Part shown: positions 1 to 10,040 of the stretch, one piece after another
Numbering within the stretch: position 1 is the first letter of the stretch
Layout of the letters: every line of letters begins with the position of its first letter
Assembly: GCF_000262245.1 (NCBI RefSeq)
Contig: NZ_AJSX01000036.1
Span: forward strand, 19,216 to 83,215
Length of the DNA: 64,000 bases
Direction: 5' to 3'
From: Pasteurella bettyae CCUG 2042
GTDB lineage: Bacteria; Pseudomonadota; Gammaproteobacteria; Enterobacterales; Pasteurellaceae
The notes under the pieces: generated by a model
Databases searched by the model: none
What the model was told of the DNA's origin: nothing
Seen by the model: only the letters and a program-made list of their open reading frames with translations
Program-made: the position numbers and the translations under genes

Positions 1-43
1 AATAACCAAAAACTGCGGTTATATTCTGATTAAATTTTTAAAC

Positions 44-74
44 AAAAGGTTTTGCTTAGCAAAACCTTTTTATT
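44..74. terminator. Probable bidirectional terminator
   Basis: A 12-bp stem (AAAAGGTTTTGC / GCAAAACCTTTT) with a 3-base loop is followed by a T-rich run. It sits just beyond the stop of the minus-strand membrane protein gene that ends at 80, so it probably ends that transcript and one arriving from the left. Confidence 0.7.
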
Positions 75-79
75 TTCCA

Positions 80-586
80 TTACACCTGATACTTATTTTT
101 ATCCCCAATATCAAAATGCAATGGCATACGCCATTTTTGAATGGCTACAATCAAAAATAAAAGTGCAGAAATTGCCGATGTTAACTGCAATAAAACTTCA
201 ATATTTAATACATAGCCTATCCATAACAAGGCAACAAAAATCGGTTGATAATTCAATGCAAAAACTTTAAAACAAAAATATTCTTTAAAACATAATCCAC
301 CAAGAGTAAGTAATGCACCACCTAATGCTAACTGTGAAAAACCAAACACTTCACATAATAGAGCCAACCAAGTAGCAAATTGTAAAATCAAACGAAAATG
401 CTTTACATAAATATGTAAACTTGATGCACAACAACTCGCAGCGACTAATAATCCGAGCAATGAGAGATTAGGTTGATAAGGTAAAAGCGCAATAAAAATC
501 GCGGCTAACACAAACCCTGAACGGTAGATACAAACGGTTAAGTAATCCCAACTATCCATGGGCGATTTAATATGTGGATCTGCCAT
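80..586 (-). CDS. Integral membrane protein, DUF2301-like
   Basis: A 168-residue, almost entirely hydrophobic protein with about five or six predicted membrane-spanning stretches and a short polar tail rich in Asp and Lys. The N-terminus (MADPHIKSPMD, then a Tyr/Arg-containing segment before the first helix) resembles the DUF2301 family of small inner-membrane proteins of gamma-proteobacteria, but I recall this only loosely. No catalytic motif is visible and its function is unknown. It ends at the hairpin at 44-74 and is transcribed in the same direction as udp, with about 110 bp and the udp terminator between them, so it is probably expressed on its own. Confidence 0.6.
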   Translation of the reverse strand: MADPHIKSPMDSWDYLTVCIYRSGFVLAAIFIALLPYQPNLSLLGLLVAASCCASSLHIYVKHFRLILQFATWLALLCEVFGFSQLALGGALLTLGGLCFKEYFCFKVFALNYQPIFVALLWIGYVLNIEVLLQLTSAISALLFLIVAIQKWRMPLHFDIGDKNKYQV

Positions 587-654
587 AAACTAAACTTTCC
601 TAATAAAATTTACCAGTTTGAAACATGGTATGTACTATATCAAATTTATGATAA

Positions 655-680
655 TAAAAAAGCCTCTTATGAAAGAGGCT
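655..680 (-). terminator. udp terminator
   Basis: The stem AGCCTCTT/AAGAGGCT has a 4-base loop and, read on the minus strand, is followed by a run of T. It lies 16 bp beyond the udp stop codon. Confidence 0.8.
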
Positions 681-695
681 CTATTCATTATTTCA

Positions 696-1457
696 CTAAA
701 TTTTTGCCATTTTACCCGCAGCTTCAACAACAACCGACACTGCCTTTTCTTCTGTGCCTTTTATAGTTGCTTCATTTGGAATTTCTTGTTGAGTACGATT
801 TACAATCACACCAGCAACCATACCCGCTTTTAAGCCAAGTGCCGCACACATGGTAAATAGCGTTGCAGATTCCATTTCATAATTCATTACATTTAATTCT
901 TGCCATTGTTTTAATGAACCTTTAAATTTGGAATATACTTTACCCGTATAAGTATCATAACGTTCTTGGCCTGGATAAAAGGTATCTGAAGAAGCTGTAA
1001 TACCTACATAAGGCGTTGTACCCTGTGCAACAGCAGCATTATATAATGCATTAGTACATTCAAAATTTGCCACCGCAGGATATTCTAGTGGTGCAAAATG
1101 TTGGCTTGCTCCATCTAAACGAACAGCTCCTGTGGTTACCAATAAATCACCTACGTTGATATGTGGTTGAATTGCTCCAGTTGTACCAATACGTAAGAAT
1201 GTTCTTACCCCTAATTGTGCTAATTCTTCAACACAAATTGAAACAGAAGGTCCTCCAATCCCTGTTGAACAAACCACAACAGGCTCACCATCGACATAAC
1301 CTAGCCAAGAAGTAAATTCTCGAGTTGAGGCTAAAAATTCTGGGTTTTCCATATGTTTTGCAATACGTTCACTACGTGCTGGATCACCTGGTACAATGGC
1401 AACTTTAGCGCCCTTTAGCATCGCTTTCGTCAACCCTAAATGAAATACTTCTGACAT
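696..1457 (-). CDS. udp: Uridine phosphorylase
   Basis: Cytoplasmic enzyme that splits uridine with phosphate into uracil and ribose-1-phosphate in pyrimidine salvage. At 253 residues it matches the Escherichia coli enzyme in length. The phosphate-site motif GDPAR lies at residues 24-28, STGIGGPS follows in the first third, and the nucleoside-binding YEMES segment near residue 196 is present. The start is fixed by a strong AGGAGG ribosome binding site 5 bp upstream. It stands alone between a membrane protein gene and the envC-yibQ pair, with its own terminator. Confidence 0.95.
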   Translation of the reverse strand: MSEVFHLGLTKAMLKGAKVAIVPGDPARSERIAKHMENPEFLASTREFTSWLGYVDGEPVVVCSTGIGGPSVSICVEELAQLGVRTFLRIGTTGAIQPHINVGDLLVTTGAVRLDGASQHFAPLEYPAVANFECTNALYNAAVAQGTTPYVGITASSDTFYPGQERYDTYTGKVYSKFKGSLKQWQELNVMNYEMESATLFTMCAALGLKAGMVAGVIVNRTQQEIPNEATIKGTEEKAVSVVVEAAGKMAKI

Positions 1458-1497
1458 ATGTCCTCCTTAATATACTGAAATTTCCTTTTTCTTTTAT

Positions 1498-1524
1498 AAA
1501 AAACCCCTTCAAAAATGAAGAGGT
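1498..1524 (-). terminator. envC-yibQ operon terminator
   Basis: Read on the minus strand, ACCTCTTC/GAAGGGGT forms a stem with one G-T pair, followed by a run of six T. It lies just beyond the yibQ stop codon. Confidence 0.65.
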
Positions 1525-1537
1525 CTTAAGTTTAAAC

Positions 1538-2386
1538 TTATTTAGGCACCCCACGCAACAGCGGAACCGATTCAAATGGTGCAATAGATGTCGGTGCTGG
1601 CATATTAGGAAAAATAAAGATAAATGGTTGCGGTGGAACCACTTTCTCATTACGCCATAAGTTTCCCATCCCTACCAATTGAATATCTGCAGGTAAATTT
1701 TTTAATTCTGCTTGTAATACAGCAATAGTATTTTTCCGTGGATGACCAATAGCAATTGCTATACCATGTTTTCTTGCATATTGAATCGCTTGTTGGTATT
1801 GATGTTGTACATCATTATAAGCATCACTATCATCAAGGAAAATATGACGATCTAATGAATTAACTCCCTGCTGTTTTGCAATTTTTCCCGCTACTGAACG
1901 ACCAATTGTTCGACTATCTAGAAAAAACAAATGATGTTTATATAACTCCGCCATCAAAAAATGCATTAATGTTGAATCTGCCGTTGCTGCACTTCCCATA
2001 TGATTATTCATACCAATAGCATTAGGAAGTATTTGTTTAGCCATTTGAACTCGTCGAGCCACTTCTTCTTGAGACATACCCAATAGTAACCCACCTTCTT
2101 CAATTTTCATATTATTCATAGGCTGCATGGGCATGTGAATCAAAATATCACGGCCTTGTGCTGTGGCTTGTTGATGAATATGTTTAGCATAAGGAGCAGA
2201 AGGAATAATTGCCACAGAAATCGCTTTCGGCATAGACAATATTATCTCATCCTCTCGAAGATGGTATCCCATATCATCAATGACAAGTGCAAGTTGAGCA
2301 GCCTGACTAAATAAGCTCAATAAACATAATGTCAATAAAATAACGGTTTTTTCTACCGCACTTTTAAGCCAAATAATATCAATCAT
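1538..2386 (-). CDS. yibQ: Divergent polysaccharide deacetylase (YibQ family)
   Basis: A protein of 282 residues with an N-terminal hydrophobic signal segment (LLTLCLLSLFSQA), followed by the divergent polysaccharide deacetylase domain (DUF610/NodB-like fold). Its hallmarks are LALVIDDMGY near the N-terminus, the IHMPMQP strand and the MNNHMGS metal-site segment. It is presumably periplasmic and acts on cell-wall or surface polysaccharide, but its substrate is unknown. I chose the ATG that overlaps the envC stop codon (ATGA, 2386); an alternative TTG start lies 9 bp further upstream. The overlap implies translational coupling to envC, the usual arrangement in this group. Confidence 0.85.
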   Translation of the reverse strand: MIDIIWLKSAVEKTVILLTLCLLSLFSQAAQLALVIDDMGYHLREDEIILSMPKAISVAIIPSAPYAKHIHQQATAQGRDILIHMPMQPMNNMKIEEGGLLLGMSQEEVARRVQMAKQILPNAIGMNNHMGSAATADSTLMHFLMAELYKHHLFFLDSRTIGRSVAGKIAKQQGVNSLDRHIFLDDSDAYNDVQHQYQQAIQYARKHGIAIAIGHPRKNTIAVLQAELKNLPADIQLVGMGNLWRNEKVVPPQPFIFIFPNMPAPTSIAPFESVPLLRGVPK

Positions 2387-3600
2387 CTTAACCAACTTGC
2401 TGGATTCACTGCATTTCCTTGGCGGCGGATCTCAAAATACAATCCTGTTCTACCTTGGCCTCCGCTATTTCCTACTTCAGCAATTTTCTGACCACTACGC
2501 ACTAAATTACCCACCTTAACGGAAACAGCTTGATTATAACCATATAAAGACATATCACCTTTACCATGATCAATCACTACCACTAAGCCATAACCTTGTA
2601 ACCAACTAGCTAAAATGACCCGACCATCAGCAATCGCCTTGACTGCCGTACCTGCAGATGCACCAATCACCATGCCTTTCCATTTGACTTCACCCACCTG
2701 AGTCGCTCCATAAGAATAAAGTGTTTTACCAATCACAGGACGTGGATACTTACCAGCTAATCCTGTTCCTGTATGCATTAATTGTTGCTCTTGATTCGTC
2801 GGTTGATAAGGTCTGTTATTTTTCTTCTCTTCACTGGCTTTTTTCTGCGTATAAGCTTCACGTTCACGTTGTTCTTGCTCTTGTGCAATTTCAGAGGCAC
2901 GTTGAATCTCATTACGCAATGCATTTTCATTTGCTTTTAAGGTTTCTAATTTATTCTGATCTTTTTCTAATGATTTACTTAATTGATTAAGTGTCAACTG
3001 ACGTTCATTTTTGACTTTCTGCAATTCTTGCTGTTGCTTCTTTTGAGTGGATAACTGTGTTTTTTGTTCTTCTAATTGAGAACCGAGTAAATTCTTTTGC
3101 TCATCTAATTGCTTACGTGTATCACGAATATCTTGAATAGCCGTCATACGAGCTTGATTCATATGCTCATAATAAACTTTCATACGATCTGCTTTTTGTG
3201 CATTATCAGACAATAAGTGTTCCACAACAGAGGCAGGATTACCTGAACGATACACAGCATCAAGCTGTTTTGCTAACTTTATTTTCTGTGTTTTTTCTTG
3301 TTGTTCTAGCAATTTAATTTGCTTATTAGTTTCATTAATCACCTTACGAGTTTCTTCTACATCAGCCTGTGTCTGACGCAAATTTCCAATCACTCCACTC
3401 ATTTTGGTTTCCTGAGCTTGTAAAATAGATTGGAGTTGATTTTGGGTACGTTTTTGCTCTGCAATTTTTTGTTCTTGTTGCTTAATTTGTTGCTGAATTT
3501 TAGACAAGTCCGCAGATTGTGCAGAAAACGCCCCTAACATCCCGACACAAAAAAGTGCGGTACATTTTAAAGAAATTTTTTTATTAAAATTTGATAGCAT
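2383..3600 (-). CDS. envC: Murein hydrolase activator EnvC
   Basis: Periplasmic activator of the AmiA/AmiB amidases at the division septum, recruited by FtsEX. The 405-residue protein has a signal peptide (cleavage near AQSA-D), a long coiled coil rich in Gln, Lys and Glu over roughly residues 30-250, and a C-terminal LytM/M23 domain starting near GKYPRPVIG. The domain appears degenerate: the DHGKGDMSLYGY stretch lacks the zinc-binding His pattern of active M23 peptidases, as expected of EnvC. It is the first gene of a pair with yibQ. A uptake-signal copy lies within the first codons (near 3549). Confidence 0.93.
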   Translation of the reverse strand: MLSNFNKKISLKCTALFCVGMLGAFSAQSADLSKIQQQIKQQEQKIAEQKRTQNQLQSILQAQETKMSGVIGNLRQTQADVEETRKVINETNKQIKLLEQQEKTQKIKLAKQLDAVYRSGNPASVVEHLLSDNAQKADRMKVYYEHMNQARMTAIQDIRDTRKQLDEQKNLLGSQLEEQKTQLSTQKKQQQELQKVKNERQLTLNQLSKSLEKDQNKLETLKANENALRNEIQRASEIAQEQEQREREAYTQKKASEEKKNNRPYQPTNQEQQLMHTGTGLAGKYPRPVIGKTLYSYGATQVGEVKWKGMVIGASAGTAVKAIADGRVILASWLQGYGLVVVIDHGKGDMSLYGYNQAVSVKVGNLVRSGQKIAEVGNSGGQGRTGLYFEIRRQGNAVNPASWLR

Positions 3601-3756
3601 TGCTAAAACTACCCAAGCTTATTTTATCTTGTCAGTAAATATAGCATTATTTTTGCGAAAGATCAGAAAACATTAGGTTTTAACTTTTAAATCTACCCAT
3701 TTTTTGCTATAAAATGCGGAGTATTTTTATTAATCCACTGACTCTAGGAGATTTTT

Positions 3757-4440
3757 ATGGAATTAGTATTTATTCGTCACGGTTTAAGTGAATGGAATGC
3801 ATTAAACCTTTTTACTGGCTGGCGAGATGTCAACCTAAGTGAAAAAGGAATAGAAGAAGCTAAAGAAGCTGGTCGTAAATTAAAAGCTGCAGGTTTCGAA
3901 TTTGATATTGCATTTACTTCTGTATTAACTCGTGCGATCAAAACTTGTAACTTAGTGTTAGAAGAATCTAACCAATTATGGGTTCCACAAATCAAAACAT
4001 GGCGTCTAAATGAACGTCACTACGGTGGTTTACAAGGTTTAAATAAAGCCGAAGCAGCAGCTGAACATGGTGATGAACAGGTTCATATTTGGCGTCGTTC
4101 ATATGATGTTTTACCTCCAGCATTAGATCCAAAAGATCCTAACTCTGCACATAACGATCGCCGTTATGCTCATTTACCTGCTGACGTGGTTCCAGATAAT
4201 GAAAACTTAAAAGTGACTCTAGAACGTGTATTACCATTCTGGGAAGACCAAATTGCACCAGCTATCTTATCAGGTAAACGTGTATTAGTGGCTGCGCATG
4301 GTAACTCATTACGTGCACTTGCTAAACATATTGAAGGTATCTCTGATGCTGATATCATGGATTTAGAAATCCCTACAGGTCAACCATTAGTTTATACTTT
4401 AGATGACAACTTAAAAGTAATCAGCAAACGTTACTTATAA
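3757..4440 (+). CDS. gpmA: 2,3-bisphosphoglycerate-dependent phosphoglycerate mutase
   Basis: Glycolytic and gluconeogenic enzyme that interconverts 3- and 2-phosphoglycerate. The 227-residue protein has the histidine phosphatase motif [10 protein letters not shown] with the catalytic His at residue 8. It also has the [14 protein letters not shown] segment that distinguishes this mutase from other family members, and the second catalytic His in [11 protein letters not shown]. The ribosome binding site AGGAG lies 7 bp upstream. It is a single-gene unit closed by a strong terminator. Confidence 0.96.
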   Translation: MELVFIRHGLSEWNALNLFTGWRDVNLSEKGIEEAKEAGRKLKAAGFEFDIAFTSVLTRAIKTCNLVLEESNQLWVPQIKTWRLNERHYGGLQGLNKAEAAAEHGDEQVHIWRRSYDVLPPALDPKDPNSAHNDRRYAHLPADVVPDNENLKVTLERVLPFWEDQIAPAILSGKRVLVAAHGNSLRALAKHIEGISDADIMDLEIPTGQPLVYTLDDNLKVISKRYL

Positions 4441-4463
4441 TCTATATTTTAAATTCTAAAAGA

Positions 4464-4496
4464 AACGCCTCTCTGCATAATAGAGAGGCGTTTTTT
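4464..4496 (+). terminator. gpmA terminator
   Basis: The stem ACGCCTCTCT/AGAGAGGCGT with a 7-base loop is followed by six T, 24 bp beyond the gpmA stop codon. Confidence 0.9.
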
Positions 4497-4552
4497 ATTA
4501 GAGCTTAGAAAAATTTTTCTAATTTTAACCGCACTTTTACGGTTTAAAAAAA

Positions 4553-4578
4553 TAAAAAAGCGGTGTTAATACACCGCT
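4553..4578 (-). terminator. Terminator of the C4-dicarboxylate carrier gene
   Basis: Read on the minus strand, AGCGGTG/CACCGCT forms a 7-bp stem followed by a T-rich tail. It lies directly after the stop codon at 4597. Confidence 0.75.
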
Positions 4579-4596
4579 CAATCAATTAAAGCCAAT

Positions 4597-5919
4597 TTAT
4601 AGGAATAAATTTGCGAATAGTAAACCAAAGCCAATACTGAATGCCATACTGAGTAAGCCTGGAATCATGAAGCTGTGGTTAAAAATATACTTACCAATAC
4701 GCGTTGTACCTGTTGTATCAAAGTCAATTGAAGCAATGATTGGACCATAGTTTGGAATAAAGAAATAACCATTCACCGCAACAAATACAGCGATTAAGAT
4801 TTCTGGTGAAATACCTAATGCAATACCTAGTGGGAATAAAGTTGCCACTGTTGCACCTTGGCTATTAACTAAAACAGAAAGAACAAATAATGCAAAGGCA
4901 AATGCCCATGGTGCAGTTTCAACTAAACCTTTTACCATTTCTTTTACTTCGTTCATATGAGCTTGCATTAATGTATCACCTAACCATGCGATACCAAAGA
5001 TAGCAATTACCGCACGCATACCCGCATGGAATACTGAACCACGGGTAATTTCTGTACCATCAGGTTTACAGAAGAAAATAATCAATGCACCAATAGACAA
5101 CATAACAATTTCAATAGTATGAGCCATACCCATTGGTTTACCATCAAACACTGGACGTAATGATGGAATTGCCCCCATAAGAACAACTAATAGCGCACCA
5201 AATAGGAATAAACTCACAGATAAGATTGCGGTTGGTTTTAACTTAATTTCATCAGTTGATACAGAAGCATTATTCGCTTTTACATATTCTGGATCTTGTA
5301 AACGACGTTGATATTCTGGATCATCTTTTAATTCTTTACCAATTTTATTGACAAACACACAAGCTAAAGCAATCCCTAAAATAGTAGCAGGAATGGTAAC
5401 CATTAATACGTCAGCTAAAGTAATGCCTTGAGGTTCAAGAAACGCAACCACTGCTACAACCGCTGCCGCAATTGGGCTTGCTACGATAGCAAATTGAGAT
5501 GCGATAACTGCCATAGAAAGTGGGCGTTCTGGACGGATACCATTATGGCGTGCAACTTCAGCAATCACAGGTAATACAGAATAAGCTACGTGACCTGTAC
5601 CAGCTAAGAAGGTAAACAGCCATGTTACAGCAGGAGCCATGAAAGTAATATATTTCGGATTCTTACGTAGAATATTGGTAGCAACTTTGATCATATAATC
5701 TAAACCGCCTGCGGCTTGCATTGCTGCTGCGGCAGAAACAACTGCCATGATCATAAACATTACATCAATTGGTAAACCAGCTGGTTTTAAACCAAAAACA
5801 AAAGATAAAATGGCAAGACCTAAACCGCCAAATACACCCAAGCCGATACCACCAACTCGAGCACCAATCAAAATACATAGTAAAACTATGGCAAATTGAA
5901 GAAGAAACATTGCAGACAT
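4597..5919 (-). CDS. dcuB: Anaerobic C4-dicarboxylate carrier (DcuA/DcuB family)
   Basis: Inner-membrane antiporter for fumarate, malate, aspartate and succinate used in fumarate respiration. The 440-residue protein has about ten to twelve hydrophobic helices and the family segments [28 protein letters not shown]-like [24 protein letters not shown] and [14 protein letters not shown]. An in-frame extension reaches 6006, but the ATG at 5919 has a good AGGGAG site and gives the standard N-terminus. Dcu carriers A and B are hard to separate by eye; the symbol follows Haemophilus usage. The upstream region holds a weak TTGAT-type half site, too weak to call an FNR box. Confidence 0.9.
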   Translation of the reverse strand: MSAMFLLQFAIVLLCILIGARVGGIGLGVFGGLGLAILSFVFGLKPAGLPIDVMFMIMAVVSAAAAMQAAGGLDYMIKVATNILRKNPKYITFMAPAVTWLFTFLAGTGHVAYSVLPVIAEVARHNGIRPERPLSMAVIASQFAIVASPIAAAVVAVVAFLEPQGITLADVLMVTIPATILGIALACVFVNKIGKELKDDPEYQRRLQDPEYVKANNASVSTDEIKLKPTAILSVSLFLFGALLVVLMGAIPSLRPVFDGKPMGMAHTIEIVMLSIGALIIFFCKPDGTEITRGSVFHAGMRAVIAIFGIAWLGDTLMQAHMNEVKEMVKGLVETAPWAFAFALFVLSVLVNSQGATVATLFPLGIALGISPEILIAVFVAVNGYFFIPNYGPIIASIDFDTTGTTRIGKYIFNHSFMIPGLLSMAFSIGFGLLFANLFL

Positions 5920-6177
5920 AATTATCTCCCTGGTTACTATTTTATATTTTATTAAACTCAATTGTATTTTAATATTTCTTAAGCTATTTAACGACAGCGA
6001 TTTCATATTAGAAATAATAACAATTGAAAGCCCTTTGAAATCTGCTGTTAATATACCAATTATGGGGCATTATATCTATAATATAGATCAATTAAATTGC
6101 AATAGTTTCTTTGAAAGATGAATAAACTACGGTTATACTTAACCCCTATTTTTGATTACTGATTTTTTGAGAGTAAA

Positions 6178-6615
6178 ATGGAAGAATTAATGCCAATGGC
6201 AATTACGTTTGCCAAAAATCATACCCTATTAGTTGTAGCTTGGATTGCTGTATTTGTTTTTGTACTTGTGCAATTCATAAAATCAGCAACCAGCAAAGTT
6301 AAAATTGTTTCTAATGCAGAAGCAACGAGCTTAATTAATAATCAAGATGCCATGGTGATTGATTTGCGTAATAGTGACGAATTTAAACGTGGTCATATTG
6401 CAGGTAGCATGGAATTTAGTGCCACAGACATTAAAAACCAAAATCTTGGCAAGCTTGAACAATATAAAGAACGTCACCTTATTTTAACTTGTGCAAACGG
6501 TATAACAGCACGTTCATCAGCACAACTTCTATCAAAACAAGGGTTCTCCCATGTTTATACCTTAAATGAAGGTATTTCAGGTTGGAGAGCAGAAAACTTA
6601 CCATTAGTTAAATAA
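6178..6615 (+). CDS. yibN: Membrane-anchored rhodanese-like protein YibN
   Basis: A 145-residue protein with one N-terminal transmembrane helix (about residues 15-33, [19 protein letters not shown]), followed by a single rhodanese domain. Visible motifs are [15 protein letters not shown] and the active-site loop [13 protein letters not shown], whose Cys would carry the sulfane sulfur. The natural substrate is not known. It lies 13 bp upstream of secB, a conserved pairing in gamma-proteobacteria, so the two are probably co-transcribed. Confidence 0.88.
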   Translation: MEELMPMAITFAKNHTLLVVAWIAVFVFVLVQFIKSATSKVKIVSNAEATSLINNQDAMVIDLRNSDEFKRGHIAGSMEFSATDIKNQNLGKLEQYKERHLILTCANGITARSSAQLLSKQGFSHVYTLNEGISGWRAENLPLVK

Positions 6616-6628
6616 AAGGATTATCCCA

Positions 6629-7147
6629 ATGGCAGAAGAAAATCAAGCTGTAACACCAGCAACAGAAGAACAACAAGAAGCTGTACTGCAAATTCAACGT
6701 ATTTATGTGAAAGATATTTCTTTTGAAGCACCTAATCTTCCACATATTTTCCAACAAGAGTGGAAACCTAAACTCAACTTTGATTTAAACACTGAAGCAA
6801 AACAATTAGCTGAAGATTTATATGAAGTGGTATTAAATATTTCCGTAGAAACTACATTAGAAGACAGTGGCGATCTTGCTTTCCTATGCGAAGTTAAACA
6901 AGCAGGCGTCTTTACTATCAGTGGATTAGCAGATATTCAAATGGCACATTGCTTAACTGCACAATGTCCAAATATGTTGTTCCCATATGCTCGTGAATTA
7001 GTTTCAAACTTAGTCAACCGTGGTACGTTCCCTGCATTAAATCTTTCTCCTGTAAATTTTGATGCATTGTTCATGGATTTCTTACAACGCCAAGAACAAG
7101 AAGAACAAAAAGCGACTGAATCAGCTACTCCTGAAGTTCAGCATTAA
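6629..7147 (+). CDS. secB: Protein-export chaperone SecB
   Basis: Tetrameric cytoplasmic chaperone that keeps precursor proteins unfolded and hands them to SecA. The 172-residue protein has the SecB core [17 protein letters not shown] near the N-terminus, the conserved [17 protein letters not shown] strand-helix and [15 protein letters not shown] near the C-terminus. It carries a slightly longer Gln/Glu-rich tail than the enterobacterial protein. The ribosome binding site is AAAGGA. It is part of the yibN-secB-gpsA-cysE cluster, a widely conserved order. Confidence 0.96.
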   Translation: MAEENQAVTPATEEQQEAVLQIQRIYVKDISFEAPNLPHIFQQEWKPKLNFDLNTEAKQLAEDLYEVVLNISVETTLEDSGDLAFLCEVKQAGVFTISGLADIQMAHCLTAQCPNMLFPYARELVSNLVNRGTFPALNLSPVNFDALFMDFLQRQEQEEQKATESATPEVQH

Positions 7148-7240
7148 TCTTAAAATCAAGATGGCACGGCTAATTTGTCCGTGCTATTTTATTTTCGTAA
7201 TATGGCTTTTTATCTTACTTCAACATTTGCGAGGTAATTT

Positions 7241-8248
7241 ATGAGTACAAATACATCTTCTGTTACGATTCTTGGTGCAGGTTCTTACGGTACAGCACTT
7301 GCTATTGCCCTCTCACGTAATGGTTATCCAACTTATCTTTGGGGACATAATCAAGAAGCTTGTCAACAAATGGCAGAACAACGTCAAAATGCACGTTTTC
7401 TTCCTAATATTACTTTCCCTGAAGCATTACAAATTGAGTCCGACTTAAAAACTGCAGTACAAAAATCAAAAAATTTACTGATCGTTGTGCCAAGTCATGT
7501 ATTTGGTGATGTGATTAAACAAGTTAAACCTTATCTTACTACAGAACACCGTATTGCTTGGGCAACTAAAGGCTTAGAGCGAAATACAGGGCGTTTATTA
7601 CAAAGCTTAGTAGAACAAGAATTAGGCACTAATTATCCTCTTGGAGTATTATCAGGCCCAACTTTTGCGAAAGAGCTTGCAACAGGTTTACCAACTGCTA
7701 TTACCTTTGCTTCAAATAATGAAAAATTTGCCAAAGATTTCCAAGAACGTATTCACTGCAATAAACATTTTCGTGTATATCTCAATTCCGATATGATTGG
7801 TGTACAACTAGGCGGTGCAATTAAAAACGTGATTGCAATTAGTGCGGGAATGTCTGATGGAATGGGATTCGGTGCCAACGCAAGAACCGCACTGATTACA
7901 CGGGGTATTGCAGAAATTAGCCGTTTAGGGGTATCCTTAGGAGCTCAAGCACATACCTTTATGGGAATGTCTGGGCTTGGAGATCTTGTGCTTACTTGTA
8001 CCGACAATCAATCTCGTAATCGCCGTTTCGGTATGATGCTTGGACAAGGCATTAGTGCGGAAGCTGCTATGCAAGAAATTGGGCAAGTGGTGGAAGGCTA
8101 CTACAATACTAAAGAAACCTATTTATTGGCTCAACAACAAGGCATAGAAATGCCGATTACTGAACAAGTGTATCAAGTATTATTCTATCAAAGAAATGTA
8201 AAAGAAGCCGCCTCTGCACTACTCGGACGGGAACGTAAAGATGAATAA
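7241..8248 (+). CDS. gpsA: Glycerol-3-phosphate dehydrogenase [NAD(P)+]
   Basis: Reduces dihydroxyacetone phosphate to sn-glycerol-3-phosphate for phospholipid synthesis. The 335-residue protein has the Rossmann dinucleotide motif [12 protein letters not shown] at residues 10-21, the [10 protein letters not shown] and [16 protein letters not shown] segments, and the catalytic Lys region [17 protein letters not shown] site lies just upstream of the ATG. The gap from secB is about 90 bp. The gene ends only 25 bp before the chosen cysE start, so co-transcription is likely. Confidence 0.96.
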   Translation: MSTNTSSVTILGAGSYGTALAIALSRNGYPTYLWGHNQEACQQMAEQRQNARFLPNITFPEALQIESDLKTAVQKSKNLLIVVPSHVFGDVIKQVKPYLTTEHRIAWATKGLERNTGRLLQSLVEQELGTNYPLGVLSGPTFAKELATGLPTAITFASNNEKFAKDFQERIHCNKHFRVYLNSDMIGVQLGGAIKNVIAISAGMSDGMGFGANARTALITRGIAEISRLGVSLGAQAHTFMGMSGLGDLVLTCTDNQSRNRRFGMMLGQGISAEAAMQEIGQVVEGYYNTKETYLLAQQQGIEMPITEQVYQVLFYQRNVKEAASALLGRERKDE

Positions 8249-8273
8249 CCTCTCATTCATAAGGAATGAAAAT

Positions 8274-9071
8274 ATGTTACTTGAAGTCTGGAATAATATT
8301 AGAAATGAAGCGAAAGGTTTGGTAGATCAAGAACCTATGTTAGCAAGCTTCTTTCACTCCACTATTTTAAAGCATAAAAATTTAGGGAGTGCTCTCAGCT
8401 ATATTTTGGCGAATAAACTGGCCACTGCCACTATGCCTGCAATTACATTACGTGAAATTATTGAAGAAACATATCAAGAAGACCCACGTATTATTGAATG
8501 TGCGGCCTGTGATATTAATGCCGTACGCCAACGTGACCCAGCTGTAGGATTATGGTCAACACCATTGCTCTATTTAAAAGGATTTCATGCTATTCAAAGC
8601 TACCGTGTGACCCATCATTTATGGTTACAACGCAGACAATCTTTAGCAATTTACTTACAAAACCAAATTTCTGTGGCTTTTGATGTGGATATTCATCCTG
8701 CTGCTCGTATCGGGCGCGGTATTATGTTTGACCATGCTACAGGTATTGTGGTCGGAGAAACTTCAGTAATTGAAAATGACGTATCTATCCTACAAGGTGT
8801 AACTCTTGGGGGTACAGGTAAAGAATGCGGTGACCGTCATCCAAAAATTCGTGAAGGTGTAATGATCGGTGCAGGTGCTAAAGTACTTGGCAATATTGAA
8901 GTTGGCAAATATGCTAAAATTGGTGCGAATTCTGTCGTACTACAACCAGTTCCAGAATATGCCACTGCTGCAGGTGTACCCGCTAAAATTATTAGTAAAG
9001 ACCGTACAACAGTACCAGCCTTTGAAATGAATCAATATTTTATTGATGATGCAGAAGCCTTAAATATCTAG
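8274..9071 (+). CDS. cysE: Serine O-acetyltransferase
   Basis: Makes O-acetylserine from serine and acetyl-CoA, the first step of cysteine synthesis. The 265-residue protein has an alpha-helical N-terminal half (EPMLASFFHSTIL) and a left-handed beta-helix of hexapeptide repeats, with the active-site region HPAARIGRGIMFDHATG and GGTGK. The final residue is Ile, the anchor by which CysE docks into the CysK active site. An ORF extension to 8241 overlaps gpsA; I prefer the ATG at 8274 because AAGGAATG precedes it and MLLEVW matches the usual N-terminus. Confidence 0.95.
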   Translation: MLLEVWNNIRNEAKGLVDQEPMLASFFHSTILKHKNLGSALSYILANKLATATMPAITLREIIEETYQEDPRIIECAACDINAVRQRDPAVGLWSTPLLYLKGFHAIQSYRVTHHLWLQRRQSLAIYLQNQISVAFDVDIHPAARIGRGIMFDHATGIVVGETSVIENDVSILQGVTLGGTGKECGDRHPKIREGVMIGAGAKVLGNIEVGKYAKIGANSVVLQPVPEYATAAGVPAKIISKDRTTVPAFEMNQYFIDDAEALNI

Positions 9072-9078
9072 GAAAATT

Positions 9079-9891
9079 ATGATTAATAAAGAGACTAAAC
9101 TGTGTATGTCCTTAGCGGCTCGCCCCAGTAATCGTGGCACCAGATTCCATAACTATCTTTATGAAAAATTAAACTTAGATTTTATCTATAAAGCGTTTAC
9201 TACCACGGATATAGAACATGCAATTAAAGGGGTAAGAGCCTTAGGTATTCGTGGCTGTGCAATTTCAATGCCCTTCAAAGAAAGTTGCATTCCTTTCATT
9301 GATGAACTGTCAGAATCTGCTAAATCCATTGAATCGGTAAATACTATTGTCAATAATGATGGCTATCTCAAAGCTTATAATACGGACTATATTGCTATCG
9401 AAAAACTCATTCAAAAATATCAATTATCGCCTCAATCAACTGTCATCTTAAGAGGCAGTGGTGGCATGGCAAAAGCGGTAGTTGCAGCCTTTAAAAATGC
9501 AGGTTTTAAACAAGTCAAAATTTTAGCCAGAAATACTATTACGGGAAAATATTTGGCTGATCTTTATGGCTATGAACACATTGAAAATTTACATGCTGAA
9601 CAAGCTGATATTCTTATCAATGTGACGCCTATTGGCATGGCTGGAGGAAAAGAAGCTTCAGATTTAGCTTTTCCTGAAGCGATGATCGAACAAGCAAAAA
9701 CTATTTTTGATGTAGTAGCCATGCCTGAACTCACACCTTTTATCCAATTAGCAAAAGCGAAAGGTAAGCAAACCATTTCAGGGGCGGAAGTGGCAGTATT
9801 ACAAGCTCTTGAACAATTTGAACTCTACACAGGCATTCGCCCTTCTGAACAATTAGTCGCAGAAGCAGGAGCATTTTCTAGAGCAGAATAA
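9079..9891 (+). CDS. Shikimate 5-dehydrogenase-like protein (HI0607 type)
   Basis: A 270-residue member of the shikimate dehydrogenase superfamily, distinct from the AroE encoded near 53 kb. It has the N-terminal substrate domain (AISMPFKESCIPFIDEL with the catalytic Lys, VNTIVNNDGYLKAYNTDY with the Asn and Asp of the active site) and a Rossmann domain with the loop RGSGGMAKAV. It starts differently from true AroE (MSLAARPSNRGTRFHNYLY). This matches the Haemophilus paralogue known as SdhL/HI0607, an enzyme with weak shikimate activity and unknown true substrate. It follows cysE by 7 bp and is probably in the same operon. Confidence 0.85.
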   Translation: MINKETKLCMSLAARPSNRGTRFHNYLYEKLNLDFIYKAFTTTDIEHAIKGVRALGIRGCAISMPFKESCIPFIDELSESAKSIESVNTIVNNDGYLKAYNTDYIAIEKLIQKYQLSPQSTVILRGSGGMAKAVVAAFKNAGFKQVKILARNTITGKYLADLYGYEHIENLHAEQADILINVTPIGMAGGKEASDLAFPEAMIEQAKTIFDVVAMPELTPFIQLAKAKGKQTISGAEVAVLQALEQFELYTGIRPSEQLVAEAGAFSRAE

Positions 9892-9995
9892 AGCCAACGT
9901 TGTCCAAAACCGAACACAAATTAAGGCATCAATGATGTCTAGATTTTGAAGCCAATAAAAGTGCGGTTAAAAAATAAAAAATTTAGTTGTTTACA

Positions 9996-10029
9996 CATGA
10001 AAGGCTTGAATTAATTCAAGCCTTTCATG
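9996..10029. terminator. Perfect palindrome between convergent genes
   Basis: A perfect 34-bp inverted repeat with no loop, containing ATGAAAGGCTTGAATT and its complement, separates the plus-strand aroE-like gene from minus-strand maoP. It has only weak T tracts. It most likely acts as a bidirectional terminator. Confidence 0.6.
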
Positions 10030-10040
10030 ATTAAGATAAG

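Noticed and set aside
52..270. 72-codon open frame on the plus strand at the left end
   Set aside because: It overlaps a terminator hairpin and runs antisense to the membrane protein gene.
6079..6092. FNR box before the C4-dicarboxylate carrier gene
   Set aside because: Only one half (TTGAT) matches well; the second half ATTAT is too weak to claim.
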